Assembly: GCA_002633005.1 (NCBI GenBank)
Contig: NMRA01000479.1
Span: forward strand, 1-64,000
Source: Phoronis australis
Lineage: Eukaryota; Phoronida; Phoronidae
Length of the DNA: 64,000 nucleotides
Reading direction: 5' to 3'
A model generated the notes under the pieces. The model saw only the letters and a program-made list of their open reading frames with translations, was not told where the DNA came from and searched no databases. The translations under genes and the position numbers were made by a program. Below, in pieces: positions 11,807 to 23,143 of this stretch (positions are counted from its first letter, which is position 1; each line of letters opens with the position of its first letter).

Positions 11807-12354
11807 ATGTATAAGTTCAGTAGCTTTAAATTAAAGGAGAAAGAATATTTTTGTGGTCAAAGGTCTAAGTTTTCTAATTTCCATCGCGTATAACCAGATT
11901 GTACTTAGGTTTACTTTCATTGAAACTTGTTCGCACCATTGAGTGTATTGGATTTACTGTTACCGATATTATGATTGTCAACAAAATGAAACTTTGACTT
12001 TTAAGTTGATATTTTAAGGTTGCAAACATTAATAGGTGATTCTAGGCACTATTTCTAGCATAAGGATTGTACTTCCCAAAATCAGACCTTAGGCCATTTG
12101 CGATAAACTTTTAGTTTCCTGTTACGTTTTATGTTATGCTTTTGTCTCTGCGGATATTCTTTAATTTTGCATATTAAGTGATTTGTTATTCTTGGTGTCA
12201 TTGCTGTAATTTTAGTTGAAAAAGTCAGCTGTTGAAACGTAGACTTTTGTTGTAGTCCTTCCTGGCAATGTAATCACATTTTCTTTGGTCGTGTTTCATG
12301 ATTTGGTAGTGATTTATCTATTTGTACATTCCATTTTGCTCCCTCAGTTAAAGC

Positions 12355-12840
12355 ATAATTGTCATAGACTGAGAACGATGTAAATATGAATATATTATTA
12401 GCCTCATTTAGTTTTCACTGCATTGTATGCATGACACTTGATGAACTGATCTTGAAATGTTTCTGGTTTTTCAGATTTTGATATTTCACTTTTGTTCACT
12501 TATATTAAGGAACTAGTGTGTATTAGGAAGTGCATTTTATTTTCTGCAATTAATCACTGTTAATGAAATGTTAATAGAACTCTAGTTTGTTAAATCTTTA
12601 TGAGAATCATTACATTTGTTACGGTACTCCACTTTTGTTGTAGTGAAAGTCGAAATTTTAGAATGCCTGTCCTATTGAAACTTGTTGCTTTCAGAAAACT
12701 TCAGTTTTCAAAAGTTAGTTCCATGAAAACTTATGTTCGGAAAACTTAGTTTTCAAGAACTTCAGTTTTGATGACTTATGTTTGTTACTAAAAACTTGTT
12801 CCAAATCTTAAGTTTTTCAAATACTTAAGTTTCTGAACTT
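12355..12840. repeat. Right arm of the diverged long inverted repeat
   Basis: Inverted partner of 6080-6630. The 40-bp anchor lies at 12541-12580 and the AACTTAAGTTTT-like zone at 12690-12840. The arm stops just before an ACTTCCGG...AAAATGGCGG segment (12842-12862). Confidence 0.7.
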
Positions 12841-12860
12841 ACTTCCGGTTAAAATGGCGG

Positions 12861-13778
12861 AGCGAGAAGACCTGTTTTGAGGAGCTCTGCTGAGACGCCC
12901 CGCGAAATTCAAATTTCTCATACCGTAGTTGTATTTCTGCTTGCACGTTTTTTGAATGATGGNGCTAAATACAATTATATTGACTTGTAATTTATTGACG
13001 ATTGCATAGTTCCACCATTGCCTGTATTAATCGTGTTAAGTGGGACCATTTGTTTTTCGGTAATACTTTGCACTTATTTACTGCGTACTACACAACCACT
13101 GAGAAAAAAATATGCGTATTTAATTAATCAGTATCAATAATATTTATTGTACATCGTAGGTATTGACTACACATACGTAAATTCCAATGTACAATCACAG
13201 AGCAGTTGTTCTCATGAAGCCATAGGTTTCCAAATATACAATGCGAGTCTCTGAGTATATTCATGACTTTTCTGATTGATTAGTTAACATTCACAAGCTC
13301 TGGTGCAATTAAAATCGTATCCCAAATTCAACGCCAGACATAACATATATTGAAACCTAGAACGTATTCACAGAAACCATTTACAAGATTGATTGAACAC
13401 ACGACCCTTTTCGTTATTGACAGTCTTCATTCCGTTTCGCTCATATGTTCGAAATCGAAACTCTACACTAAACGCAACAGTGATGAAGTAACTGACCAAG
13501 AGACATGATTAAAATGTACACGGTATTTCGAAACATACTTGTTTCATTCTCAAGTGGAAATAAAATGACGCATAATACAACCACAGAGCACAAGCTGGAG
13601 ACATACACAGTGGGACACGGCAGGTTTGAAATACTGCAAAGAATGACAAATGAAGGGGGTTATCAGGAAATTCAGGCAAACAAAAGTAACGAGCGGTCCG
13701 ACCGTATTTGCTGTTCATTCAAAACGGGCTTTTCAAATGCAATCAAAAGAGACTCCCGATACTTTCAATCGCACATCG
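12861..13778. other. No gene recognised
   Basis: AT-rich sequence with one ambiguous base at 12963. A frame at 13505-13903 has no known motif and runs into the pogo-type end at 13779-13888, so it is probably not a gene. Confidence 0.45.
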
Positions 13779-13888
13779 AAGTTGCAACACCAAATAAACG
13801 GCTATGGGCGTTTATTCAGCATAATTTTCCAAATAAACGCACATGGACGTTCCACATAGGGTGCGCTTATCTACGGAAAACCCCGCTA
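13779..13888. mobile_element. Solo end of a pogo-like element
   Basis: The reverse complement of this stretch aligns with the first 100 bp of the element at 19187: the CGGGGTTTTCCGTAGATAAG terminus, then two AAACGC..ATG..CGTTTATT words and a GGTGTTGCAACTT segment. It ends CCCCGCTA where the other copies end CCCCGGTA. No matching opposite end was found nearby, so it is a fragment. It abuts the 3' end of the Harbinger transposase and may have removed that element's left terminus. Confidence 0.6.
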
Positions 13889-13903
13889 CTTAATTTTATA
13901 TAA

Positions 13904-15743
13904 TCAAATGAAGAATGTACGAGCGACGTGATCACGCACGCTTCTGCCTGTCTCAGGGCCGGCGTAGTGCAGAGGCGCAGGCTGGTTGATGTCGCGTGCG
14001 TCCAGCTCTTCCGGCTCATTAAAAGATTTTGCTACGTTATGTAAAATGACACAGGAAGCCACAATGCGAGCAGCTTTGTTTGGCTCTAGCCTAACCTCGC
14101 CGTGCAATATTGCAAAACGGCGTTTCAAAACACCGATCGCTCTTTCGATTGATGCCCTGGTACACTTGTGGCTGATGTTGTATCGGCTCTCCGCTCTCGT
14201 GTTGGGATGGAGAAATGGAGTCATCAAGAAAGGTGAGCAGGCGTAACCGCTGTCGCCCAACAAATACCCATTATCAACGTTGTACGGTCGCTGATCGTCG
14301 AAGTATTTTCCTAAGGTCGAGGTTCGAAAAACAAAGCTGTCATGGGTGGAACCAGGCCATCGTGCACAAACGTTTGTAAATGCTCCTACAAAATTGAAAT
14401 CAAAATGTTGATGCATGGACTGACACTCGTACCTGTAATATTCTATTAGGGATTTCCAATCAACAGCAATCATCCACATAAGGCTGATTAAGAGGTGTCT
14501 TTTCGCACAGAATTTCTCTGTAATGAAATGTGTTGTTAATTTTTCCGAGTCCACTCTCTAAATTTGGGTAGGTGTAGTATCCTAAAAACAGCCCGGCGAC
14601 TAAGTACATCGGTAACCAGCAGCGATAGTATGTTTCCACAAGCAATCTCCGGTGGGGAATTATACTTGAAACTTTATTGGTAGTAAGGAAAGAAACCATC
14701 ATTGGTAAATCTATGTTTCCGTTGTGCGAAACACCGCGTATGTCCTGCATAGACCTATATCGACACCCGGCCTGCAAACACACATGCAATGTTGTAAATA
14801 TAACCTTGTGTTTACGTCGTGTGTTTGACGGGACTAAATGGGAGTGCCCCCGAGGAGAGGTTAGCAATAAATTTGTTCCAGGCAGTTGTGGTTTAACTTA
14901 CAATTATTAAAAAGAGGGAAAATTTACATGTCAGCAATATTGATGAGTTTAACGTAAGTAACACAAGCCATAGATTTATCTTATGCGATTGCAAACTGTG
15001 AATTGAAAAGTTGGCAATTACATACATAGCAAGTGCGCGTTCTGTGCCCATCGAGAACCCCTTATCTGTTAATAATAGGTCAGCGTCTTGTACCGGAAGA
15101 ATGGGTCAAGTTCGAAAGCAATGCAAGACTCGTTGAGATTTGTCAAACCCAAAGCCAATTCCCTGATAGGAAGTAGCTGATAAAGTTGCGTAAGTTTGTC
15201 AATACCTTTTTCATCGCAGATCAACATGACGTTGAGACTGTGGTCGTTCTTCCTGTTCACGAAGTCGGGCTCGTTCTCGGTTGGTGCAATTATCTTGACA
15301 TGTGTTCCATCAACACAACCTATTACACCGGGAAATCGAGCCATTCTGTAGAAACCGGCCTTTATCTCGTTGAGCCTCTGTGGTGTTGTGGGAAATGTTA
15401 CAAATCTGTTTTAATGTTGAACAATTGCGGAGGTGACGCGTGACACAATTTGACTAACAGTTGACTTGTGCAGACTGTGGAACGTGTCACCGACAACGTT
15501 CATGAAGCTGCCAGTTGCGAGGTACCTCAGGCATACCAACACTTGAATCAGGGTTGACACTGAGAAATTTCTTCTTGTGGCAGGCTTAACATCTTCGTCT
15601 ACTAGCCCACAAATAAAACGGATGGCTTCTCGCCCAAAGCGAAACTTCCCTCTCAGCTCTTCATCCGTGTACTTGTTGAGGGGATCAGTAACTTCTCTTT
15701 CAAATTGCCTCAGCCTTGGTCTAAATCTATACAGTGCATTCAT
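13904..15743 (-). pseudogene. HARBI1-like PIF/Harbinger transposase, two exons, one in-frame stop
   Basis: DDE-type transposase that would cut and paste Harbinger elements in the nucleus. Exon 1 is 15743-15206 and exon 2 14385-13904, joined across an 820-bp intron with donor AAAAAG|GTATTG and acceptor TTTTGTAG|GAGC in phase 1. The spliced frame is 340 codons, close to the roughly 350 residues of HARBI1. An N-terminal helix-turn-helix region (KFRFGREAIRFI...STLIQVLVCLRYLATGSF) is followed by the first Asp in GCVDGTHVKI, the second in LLGDSGYACSPF, and the Glu in SIERAIGVLKRRF. ARWPGSTHDSF, a family hallmark, lies just after the junction. The single defect seen is a TAA about 111 codons in (near 15411), one base from the Leu codon TTA. 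It is therefore young or affected by a sequencing error. Downstream exon frame ends naturally. Confidence 0.85.
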
Positions 15744-15781
15744 TTTGATTGAGTTATCCGAGGTCTGATGGTCGGGTAACT

Positions 15782-15916
15782 TTATACGGCGGATAGTGTG
15801 AGTTATACGGCGGATAACTCTATACGATTTTTATGCAACCCAACTTATCCGGCGTATAAAAAGTTATACGCCGGATAAGGAGTTATCCGGCGTATAAGGC
15901 CTTATACGCCGGATAG
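15782..15916. promoter_or_regulatory. Six 15-bp iterons next to the Harbinger transposase start
   Basis: Copies of TTATACGCCGGATAA or its complement TTATCCGGCGTATAA, with small variants, start at 15782, 15803, 15845, 15864, 15883 and 15902. The last four are spaced exactly 19 bp apart in alternating orientation. They lie 40-175 bp upstream of the transposase ATG and just inside the presumed terminus. Subterminal arrays of this kind are commonly bound by transposase or its partner; that role is inferred. A TTTTATGCAACCC word, like the terminus, lies between the second and third copies. Confidence 0.75.
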
Positions 15917-15943
15917 CAAGTTTTATGCAACCGGGCCCTGGTC

Positions 15944-17754
15944 TGCAAAACTCATTGTGATTTACGTTTATAGATTTTGCCTACGCCATCGGTTTATTCG
16001 CGAGTGGAGTTGTAATGAAATGTAGGCATGGAAACCTGTAATTGTCAGTGCTGACTGTCTCTTATGTTATGGACGGTAATACGCGTTATTTCGATCCTAC
16101 ATATTTAAAAGAGCACCACTCTGACCACCCAAATTGATCACACATTGCCAAATGCAATGAATGATGTTAAGTTTTCTGTGTGGCTTTTGTCTGCAACAAA
16201 GCGAAACTCCCCAATTATTTGAAATATCTACGAAAAATATGCACACACTTGGTATTCTCTGATAGCCGAGGCAGATTTATACTTCTATACCGAAGGTAGC
16301 AGCGAATGGTCAAAACACTGTAATCGGGATATTTTTGTTGTTTTCTAGTGAATTAGTCAGCCAGACAAACTTAGTACAATGTACGTCCCCTAAAGGAAGT
16401 TTTGATGATGAAGTCATGCTAGAAGCAAACGACAGGTATTTAAATAATTTAAAAGTGTCACTTATCACTGCTAGGAGGGTTGGCAAAACTTCCAAAATTA
16501 GGAATAAACAAAGTTAGTGAAAAGTTATTAATGTTTCGAGTTAGGGCTATTAATTCTGAAATACAGAGTTTATAGATGATGTTTTAGAACAATGAAAGAC
16601 AGCACGGGAATGGGATCAAAAGCACAAAGAACGAACATTTTGGGTGGATGAAAAATCCCACGTAATTATCTAAAACACTTTTAACCATTTTTGAATCTGT
16701 GGTGTACAACAAGTTTCATTCTTTTTTAAAAGAAACACAGGAAACGGCTGATGCTGTATACGACTAACTAAAATGCAAATGGAACAAATCCAGGAATATT
16801 TTTGAAGTAAATGCCATTTTTAATTGTAACGCATACGAACAAATGACGAGCTTCTTTTGGAAACATGATAAAATATCTTGGTAAGAATTAAAGCTTTGAT
16901 TAAAAATATCCAAAGAATCACATACTTCTGTACTCTAAACAACGTCAACACTCTACAGCAATGCCACCGATCTTACCTTGTATAATTTGATGCATATGAA
17001 TATTTCATCATTCATGAACGTTCTTTATTGGATTTTTAAGGTTATGTTATTGGTTCTGGTGATAAATTACATGTATGCCACTGTTACCAAAGTATACTAA
17101 AATAAACAGACGACTCAATATATTTCTATACTTCGCCGTTATGTGACATTCGCAGCCTAGTATTGTGTTGTAATCCAAATACTTAGGTCACCAAGGCAAC
17201 GGTACACATTTCCGTTTTAGGGAGGGTCACTAAATGCTTTGAGCACAATTGCCTACTTCTGACATGACCGACACCAAGCTTAAAATTGGTGAACACGGTC
17301 AAAATACCTCCTGCTTGCTATGGTAACGGTAACCTATTTACCTTAGTAACACATCAAAGTTTGAACAGAGCGTAGCTCCAAGCACACCGGACATGGTTGC
17401 CTGCTAAGGAAAAGACTTTTTCCTCAAACCTGGAATTGCCGTTTTTGCTCACAAAACACCTGCGCCCAGTTGCCGTATAGCAACAATGTCGTCGCATTAT
17501 CACGCGCCACGTTGTTATTGTTGAAAATAACATCTGACGTCATGCAACAATCAAATTTATCCATCGGATAATTTTGAAGTTTTATGCAACCCAGCCCTGA
17601 TTACCACGGAAATTGTACATGTTTCAGCAAGATAACCCTCTAAATATCAAGGAAAGGTCACTGAAAGTACTTTGAACATGATTGCATGCTTCTAACACGA
17701 CTTTTCTACCAGAAATTTTAATTTTGATAATTCTAACAAAAAGTAATTCCCGTA
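15944..17754. other. No gene recognised; two related 70-95 bp segments
   Basis: A GGTCACT..A..TTTGA.CA..ATTGC segment at 17222-17275 recurs at 17648-17703, and the interval ends with another Harbinger-like TTTTATGCAACCCAGCCCT at 17580-17598. This suggests an insertion between duplicated flanks. A frame at 16335-16517 follows an acceptor-like TTGTTTTCTAG but has no recognisable domain. Confidence 0.4.
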
Positions 17755-18060
17755 TACAAAGTGATTATGGAACCATAAACGGTCTTACCCGATTATATTT
17801 CGTTTCTTTGTACTTTTCCGTAATAGCAACGAGTCAAATTGTGTGTCACTTTGTAACCCCAGATTTTGACCTGTACTTCTAATGACGTCGTATTAAAGTT
17901 AGTAATGACCGAATGCCAGCACATGAGCTAAGTGAATGTGTATAGAATAATTACGCACTCACCGCTAGATTGAAAATGTAAATTATGGAGTAAAATGCTA
18001 ACAATAAAACGTCGAATCTTCGAGTGAATAAATATTTTTGACGGGCGAGATTCCCGTAGA
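17755..18060 (+). repeat. Dispersed repeat, copy A
   Basis: Shares a run of blocks with 18200-18520 and 32020-32330: GTAAACGGTCTTAC, CCAGATTTTGACC, a GACCGAATGC..GC segment, and a closing AAA.GTCGA.TCTTCGAGTGAA.AA block. Non-coding and of unknown class. Confidence 0.65.
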
Positions 18061-18199
18061 GCTACAGCCATTACTCAGCTCTGATACAAAGCTGATGGGC
18101 CATCGAAACTTATTTCACACATGTAAATGGACATAAGCCAAGAGATTGGGAAAAAATACTTGTTGATTGTGTTAGTACTAACCAAATCGAATTTCCTTG

Positions 18200-18520
18200 A
18201 CATATTTAGGGCACCGTAAACGGTCTTACTGGTTATATTTCGTCTCTTTTTATCTCCCTCTAACATCAACGAATCAAATCGTAAGCCTCCTTGCACCCCC
18301 CAGATTTTGACCAAATGGCGTAATGTTATAATTAGTATTGACCCGAATGCTAGCCAATGAGCCCACTGAATGCTTCAGTTCACGAGTTCACCAAAACGCA
18401 ATTAGCGGAATAACAAGCGAATAGTGAAAAGTCGTTGCTTCGAACAACTAAGTACTTTTGATTTCCATGCAGTTTTATTCTCGATATCATCTCTGCAGAT
18501 AAATTTCTTCATGTGATGGT
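18200..18520 (+). repeat. Dispersed repeat, copy B
   Basis: In tandem with copy A, offset about 445 bp. It carries GTAAACGGTCTTAC, CAGATTTTGACC, GACCCGAATGCTAGCCAATG and AAGCGAATAGTGAAAAGTCG, the last two being closest to copy C. Confidence 0.65.
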
Positions 18521-19186
18521 AAGTTCGACGCGTGCAGTTCAATGAGCAAATCGTGCCTTGCCTGGGTTCAAGGTTGGTTTACTGCCTTATAGCTAAGCAG
18601 ACTGGGGACTGACAACGTCGTCGTGTCCGTGACTTGATAATAGCTTAACTAACACCATGATTTTTAAGCGTGTCTGCCAAATTCTTTGGTGTTATGACTG
18701 AATTTCACACATGCACAGATACCAAGCCTAAGATGTGAGGGTGCGAAAATACCTGACAGGCTTCGAGTTCGGAAGAATAAATCCCAATGTTCAGCCATGG
18801 CAATTTTATTTTGATCAGAAGTAACGATTAATAACCTTTTTATGACGACATACGGTCGGTACTCCCAATAATGTCCTGAGAGTCAGCTGATATGCCATGT
18901 TTTCTGCCTCAAATTCATCGGATCGCTGATGAAAGCTTTATGTGATTGAAAGATAAATCACTTGAAGACATAGTCTTAATACAGCCAGGTGGCTGGCTAG
19001 TAAGATGTTTGTTTGCATTTCGATTTAATCCTGTCCTCAAAAAAGCAAATATTCTTTCCACTATTTTCGAAACTATATTTCACCTTGATTAGCTGGGCAA
19101 AATCGAAAACCGATTTAGGGCATACTGTCAGGGTTAATACCGTCACAGATACATTGTATCTCGCCTCATGATATTTCTCACCGTGA
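18521..19186. other. No gene recognised
   Basis: AT-rich sequence between repeat copy B and the pogo-like element. A minus-strand frame at 18997-19215 crosses into the element terminus and is not credible as a gene. Confidence 0.4.
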
Positions 19187-20582
19187 TACCGGGGGTTTTC
19201 CGTTGATAAGCCCATGTGCGCTTATTTTGAAAATTCTGCCGATTAAACGCCCATGGGCGTTTATTTGGTGCTGCAACTTGTCATGTCAAGTATCCAGATA
19301 TGGGGCGTTCATTAGGAAAATTTCCTCTTAAAAGCCCACTTAGAGTCAACTTTTAGTCACAAATTCAGTTTTGTGGAGCTTTTATTATTTATATAAACGA
19401 GCAAAGTGTTGCCTAACTGCATTGATTAACATAAAACTTTTTAAACAGTTTTAAGTAAAAAATCAGTCATTAAACCTCTTAATCAACGTGTATTCAGTCC
19501 ATGTCATGGTTTTCTTTTCATCCAAATCCTCCTCCGAATTTCTTTCCTCCACCGAGTCGCTGAAGGGATCCCGCGACTTGCCGTCCATCCTGGATATCCG
19601 CGTTGTACCACAAGTGTTCGCGAATCCGAGCGTTGAGGAATTTGGTAAAGACCATTTGCCCATCAGCAGCTGTGCCGCAACTTGCAAACGCTCTGATAAT
19701 AATGATGTCTTGCGGGATTTGCTGCATGACTGAAGATACAAATTCCAGGAGTTTTTCGTAGGTTGAGCAGCGGCAATACCATTTCGGGGTATATTCTTTC
19801 TCGCCGTTTTCAAGCCAATACTGATACTGCTCTCGCAACCTAGCTTTGAATGGAGCGTTAACAGAAACATAAAGTGGCCGATGGAAATAGGCAATTCCGG
19901 ACGGAATTATCTTCACGCCAACATTCAATTTTCGAAACTCTGCAGATACAGTTTATACACAGTGGCTCCGGTGTGCGTTCATTAGCTAATGGATTTGTCA
20001 GTGTTGAAATAAGGACCTCGCCTCATCATTACTGTCCGCGTATTGCATCATAAGCGACTCGTTCATGGATCCCCTACCTGGACTTCAATGTTGTTGGGTA
20101 CACGCTTGATCGGTACAGCAATGAAGTAGTCAAAGACGGACTTACGGTCAGGCACATACATGTACCAAGAGAACTGGCCCGAATTTGTTATTTTTTCTGT
20201 TCACAGTATGAAGTGGGAGTATTCAAGCCGAAGTTCATACATTTTCTGCTGACAGAGCTTGGGAGGTCTGGAAGTGCCATGCACATTAATTTTCTTGTCT
20301 CGCTGGGCATTGCAAAAATTGATTAGCTGCTACACAATTAGCGTTGTTATCAGGTATCAACGTATCCACTACATTCCTTTTAAGGACTACCAATCCACCC
20401 AGAAGGGCTGTTTCACTTACAAAAATACATATCGCGGTTCACGTAGCCAAAATTATGATTTTCCGTTTACGCGCCCCCTTTTCCGAATAAACGCCCAGGC
20501 GTATATTGGTGTTACTAAAATGCCTGAACATTTTCAGTTTCCGAATACACGCCCAGGGGCTTATCTACGGAGAACCCCGGTA
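19187..20582 (-). mobile_element. Pogo-like (Tc1/mariner) DNA transposon, degraded
   Basis: A 1.4 kb element with inverted ends CCGGGGGTTTTCCGTTGATA (left) and CCGGGGTTCTCCGTAGATA (right, read inward), each preceded by TA, the target duplication of the Tc1/mariner group. A perfect 20-bp palindrome, TAAACGCCCATGGGCGTTTA, lies at 19244-19263, with a related word near the other end. Remnants of a pogo transposase are on the minus strand. A separate end of the same family is at 13779-13888. Confidence 0.75.
19463..19928 (-). pseudogene. Pogo-like transposase C-terminal region
   Basis: The frame from 19928 reads KIIPSGIAYFHRPLYVSVNAPFKARLREQ, corresponding to the G..S..QPLDVSVN.PFK block after the catalytic core in pogo/Tigger-type DDE transposases. 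It continues to SCGTAADG and ARIREHLWY, then changes frame near 19590 into an acidic tail (EERNSEEDLDEKKT). Both the N-terminal DNA-binding part and the catalytic aspartates upstream (19930-20240) are too decayed to read in one frame. Non-functional. Confidence 0.7.
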
Positions 20583-22049
20583 CGATTCCATCTCAGTTAC
20601 CAACTTGAACGCTATGTATACATTCGCCGTTAGCGAAATCATAACTCTAGGGTTGGTCAGCTCCACTAAACTCTAAGGTGCGTTCTCGGTTGGTAACGAA
20701 AAGATAGCCATATCACGATAAAGAAGACGGATTTTAGTACAGTAAAAATACAATCCTGAGTATTCGTTTTTTAGCCAGCTACACAGCGTAAAATGCATCT
20801 TAAACCCTTATAACAAAACTGAAGTTGAAGTAAATCACTTACCGTACGCTCTGTGATAAAAACACTGAAACAATTATCGCAATACTTCCGCCAAACGAAT
20901 AGGTGATACCGATTGCGGCCATAAGGACATCATTTCCGAAATAACTACGTCATCACTCTATGACGTTCCCAATTCACATACGTGGATGACGTGGCATAAA
21001 TATGCAAATCAGCGGTCGCTAACTGGATAATGAGTTTGATGCACTCTTGGGCAATGGAGTGAAATGCGACATCCTTGTGTTCAGTTCACGGACTTGCAAG
21101 ACTTCGCAATCTCGCAACTCATCACTGAGCTTCGTTTTAGCAAGTGAAAAGTAATACTTCCACCTTGATGTGACCATAGCATTGTCAACGCGGAACACCC
21201 CGTGCACACCACTTGTCTTTACGGTCACGAAAAGGTGAAAAAGGAACAATTTCATTTCTTGGATTTTTATAGGAAAGGTGGTTAAAGGCAAATAAAAGGC
21301 GATCTTTTTTCACCTTTTCTTGGTCGTATAAGACAAAGTTTTGTGCAGTGTTGGATATCAGATTTTGAACTACATTTGGAGCACTGTGTTTTAATAGCTA
21401 TTTTGAATAACATCTTGAGAGGCTAGCTAGGTTAGACTGGCTCATTGTTAGCACACAGTCAGTCAGTACCTGGAACCACTCGAGTGGAAAACGTGACCAA
21501 AAAAAATTACCTCATTAATATGCAAATTAGCAAATTTCCTAAGTCAGAAAAGTGAATTATCCTTTATTTTCGAGGCTATACGTCACGAAATACATCCTGA
21601 AAATCGAATTTCAAAATTATTTTCGAGAAGTAATTTTAAAGCACTTGTACATTTATTATGCTGAAATTGCTCACGTTGTCCAGATTTTCCGTGAAACTGC
21701 TAAACAAAGCATGCCCTATTACTTTGAAATACTTCCAAAACATCTGTTTTGAACAATATAAGCTTGATTTATGCAAGAGATAATACACGCATTTGGTTAA
21801 GGTTATTTAGGACAGTCTTTAGAATCTGATTTTTTACAACTGTAACTTAAACTTTATTGAACACAGTAAGCCACGGGCCCAAAATTCACAGTGGCATACA
21901 ATCGTACACAGACATTAAAGATTCACAATTTCGTTTCTGGTCACCATTGGTCATTGTGTATACTTTGACATGTTTTCGAGTTCGGAGTTTAGTGACTTCG
22001 ACTTTAAAAGACAACCGACATCGTTGTTTCTAACGTGGCAACGTAGTAT
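20583..22049. other. No gene recognised
   Basis: AT-rich DNA. The minus-strand frame 21019-21291 and plus-strand frame 21552-21752 show no motif. Confidence 0.4.
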
Positions 22050-22450
22050 ACATCTATTTCTCAAACCTGCTAAGAGAGCACAACGTAAAATGAAATTCCT
22101 TCCGATTTTTAACATTTACTAATCTGCTATTAATTGCGTCACGCGAGTAGTAACATTCAGCAAAAAGGTACATTGATAGCAAAACAACGGTATCAATAAC
22201 ACATGATGACCAAATTTCATTTGATTTAAATATTTTATAAATCGGCACTTCGTTTTCGTTTATGCAACTTTTGACTTTTTCACGAAAAATCATAATATTT
22301 TCTGAGTTGCCCTTCATGCAAAAGCGAAACAGTTTAAAACAATTCCTATCACAGTTTTGGAAAACGCCGCTTAAAGCTTAGCATCTGAAAGTTTCACGTA
22401 AAGCCAGCCATCTCTGAGATACGGTATACCAAGCTTACGTTTTTCTAGAG
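22050..22450 (-). repeat. Dispersed repeat, inverted relative to 32800-33200
   Basis: The reverse complement shares ordered blocks with 32800-33200: CGTATCTCAGA.A.GGCTG with GAAACTTTC.GAT, then a TAGGAATTGTTTTAA block and a TTTTGC.ATCAATGTACCTTT block. The middle can be read as an ORF (22054-22317) but has no recognisable domain. Confidence 0.6.
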
Positions 22451-23143
22451 TCCTACGTAGCATGTTTTCTGCGGCTACAAACCAGCATTTGGCACAAGAA
22501 GCGAACTTATGCTGAAACCACTTACAGCTCTCGACCTGTTTGGATAATTGGACACAGTATTTCAATTAGCGACTCCAACAGGTAACCTTCTGGCAAATTG
22601 AAATGGAAAAATGCTGATTGGCAAAGACACATTTTAAACTAATATTTTGGAATTTACAGGCCCTGAGAGAGTATAATCTTGTCTCTATTCTGGAAATAGG
22701 ATAGTCGTGAATTTGTGATTTTGGAAAGGAAAATGTCAAATTCGCATTTTTCAGAATCTCATTTTTGCCGTGAACATATGGCAAAAATCTAAAATGTAGT
22801 TAGTGGTAACAAGTGCTTTTGTCGAACCAGTTTGCGATTTCGACAAGATCAGATACCCAGTTTGTGGTCTTAGACGGCAGCATTCGGCTGGAAAACTCTG
22901 GCATTTTTAGCACCTAGTAGTACTAAAGAAAGTGTTTCGTCATAAAAAACGATCGTTTGTGTCGTGATTTTGTCGATAGTTCAGGAGGTGCAACTGTAGC
23001 ATTTAAGTGCTAGCCGCACAAGGCATAGTCAACAGACGCACATGCCGGAAGGAAAATCAACTAACTCGGTAAGCGCCGCGAGTGAATAATAACGTTGCGA
23101 CTAGTGCGTAAGATCTCAATTCTTGTGCATTTTGAACATACAC
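22451..23143. other. No gene recognised
   Basis: Sequence between the dispersed repeat and the small GGATCC-ended element. Minus-strand frames at 22371-22565 and 22566-22784 show nothing recognisable. Confidence 0.4.

Larger units (their letters stand above)
6631..12354. other. Interior of the inverted-repeat block, no recognisable gene
   Basis: Roughly 5.7 kb between the two arms. It holds a GC-rich palindrome cluster (7400-7543), a short direct repeat (9898-9940), degenerate approximately 37-bp repeats around 9500-9640 and a 0.5 kb MITE-like element (11302-11806). The frames at 7833-8237 and 8831-9037 show no known motif, and no transposase or polymerase motif was seen. Confidence 0.45.
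13889..15943 (-). mobile_element. PIF/Harbinger DNA transposon, left end missing
   Basis: A two-exon HARBI1-like transposase (13904-15743) is followed on its 5' side by six iterons (15782-15916) and a terminus-like GTTTTATGCAACCGGGCCC (15919-15937). The same GTTGCAT words, inverted, form the ends of the small element at 40421-40850, supporting their role as an element end. No matching left terminus is visible; a pogo-type fragment sits where it should be. The right boundary is approximate. Confidence 0.65.

Noticed and set aside
13505-13903. 132-codon plus-strand ORF
   Set aside because: Its end overlaps the solo pogo terminus, so the frame crosses an element boundary.
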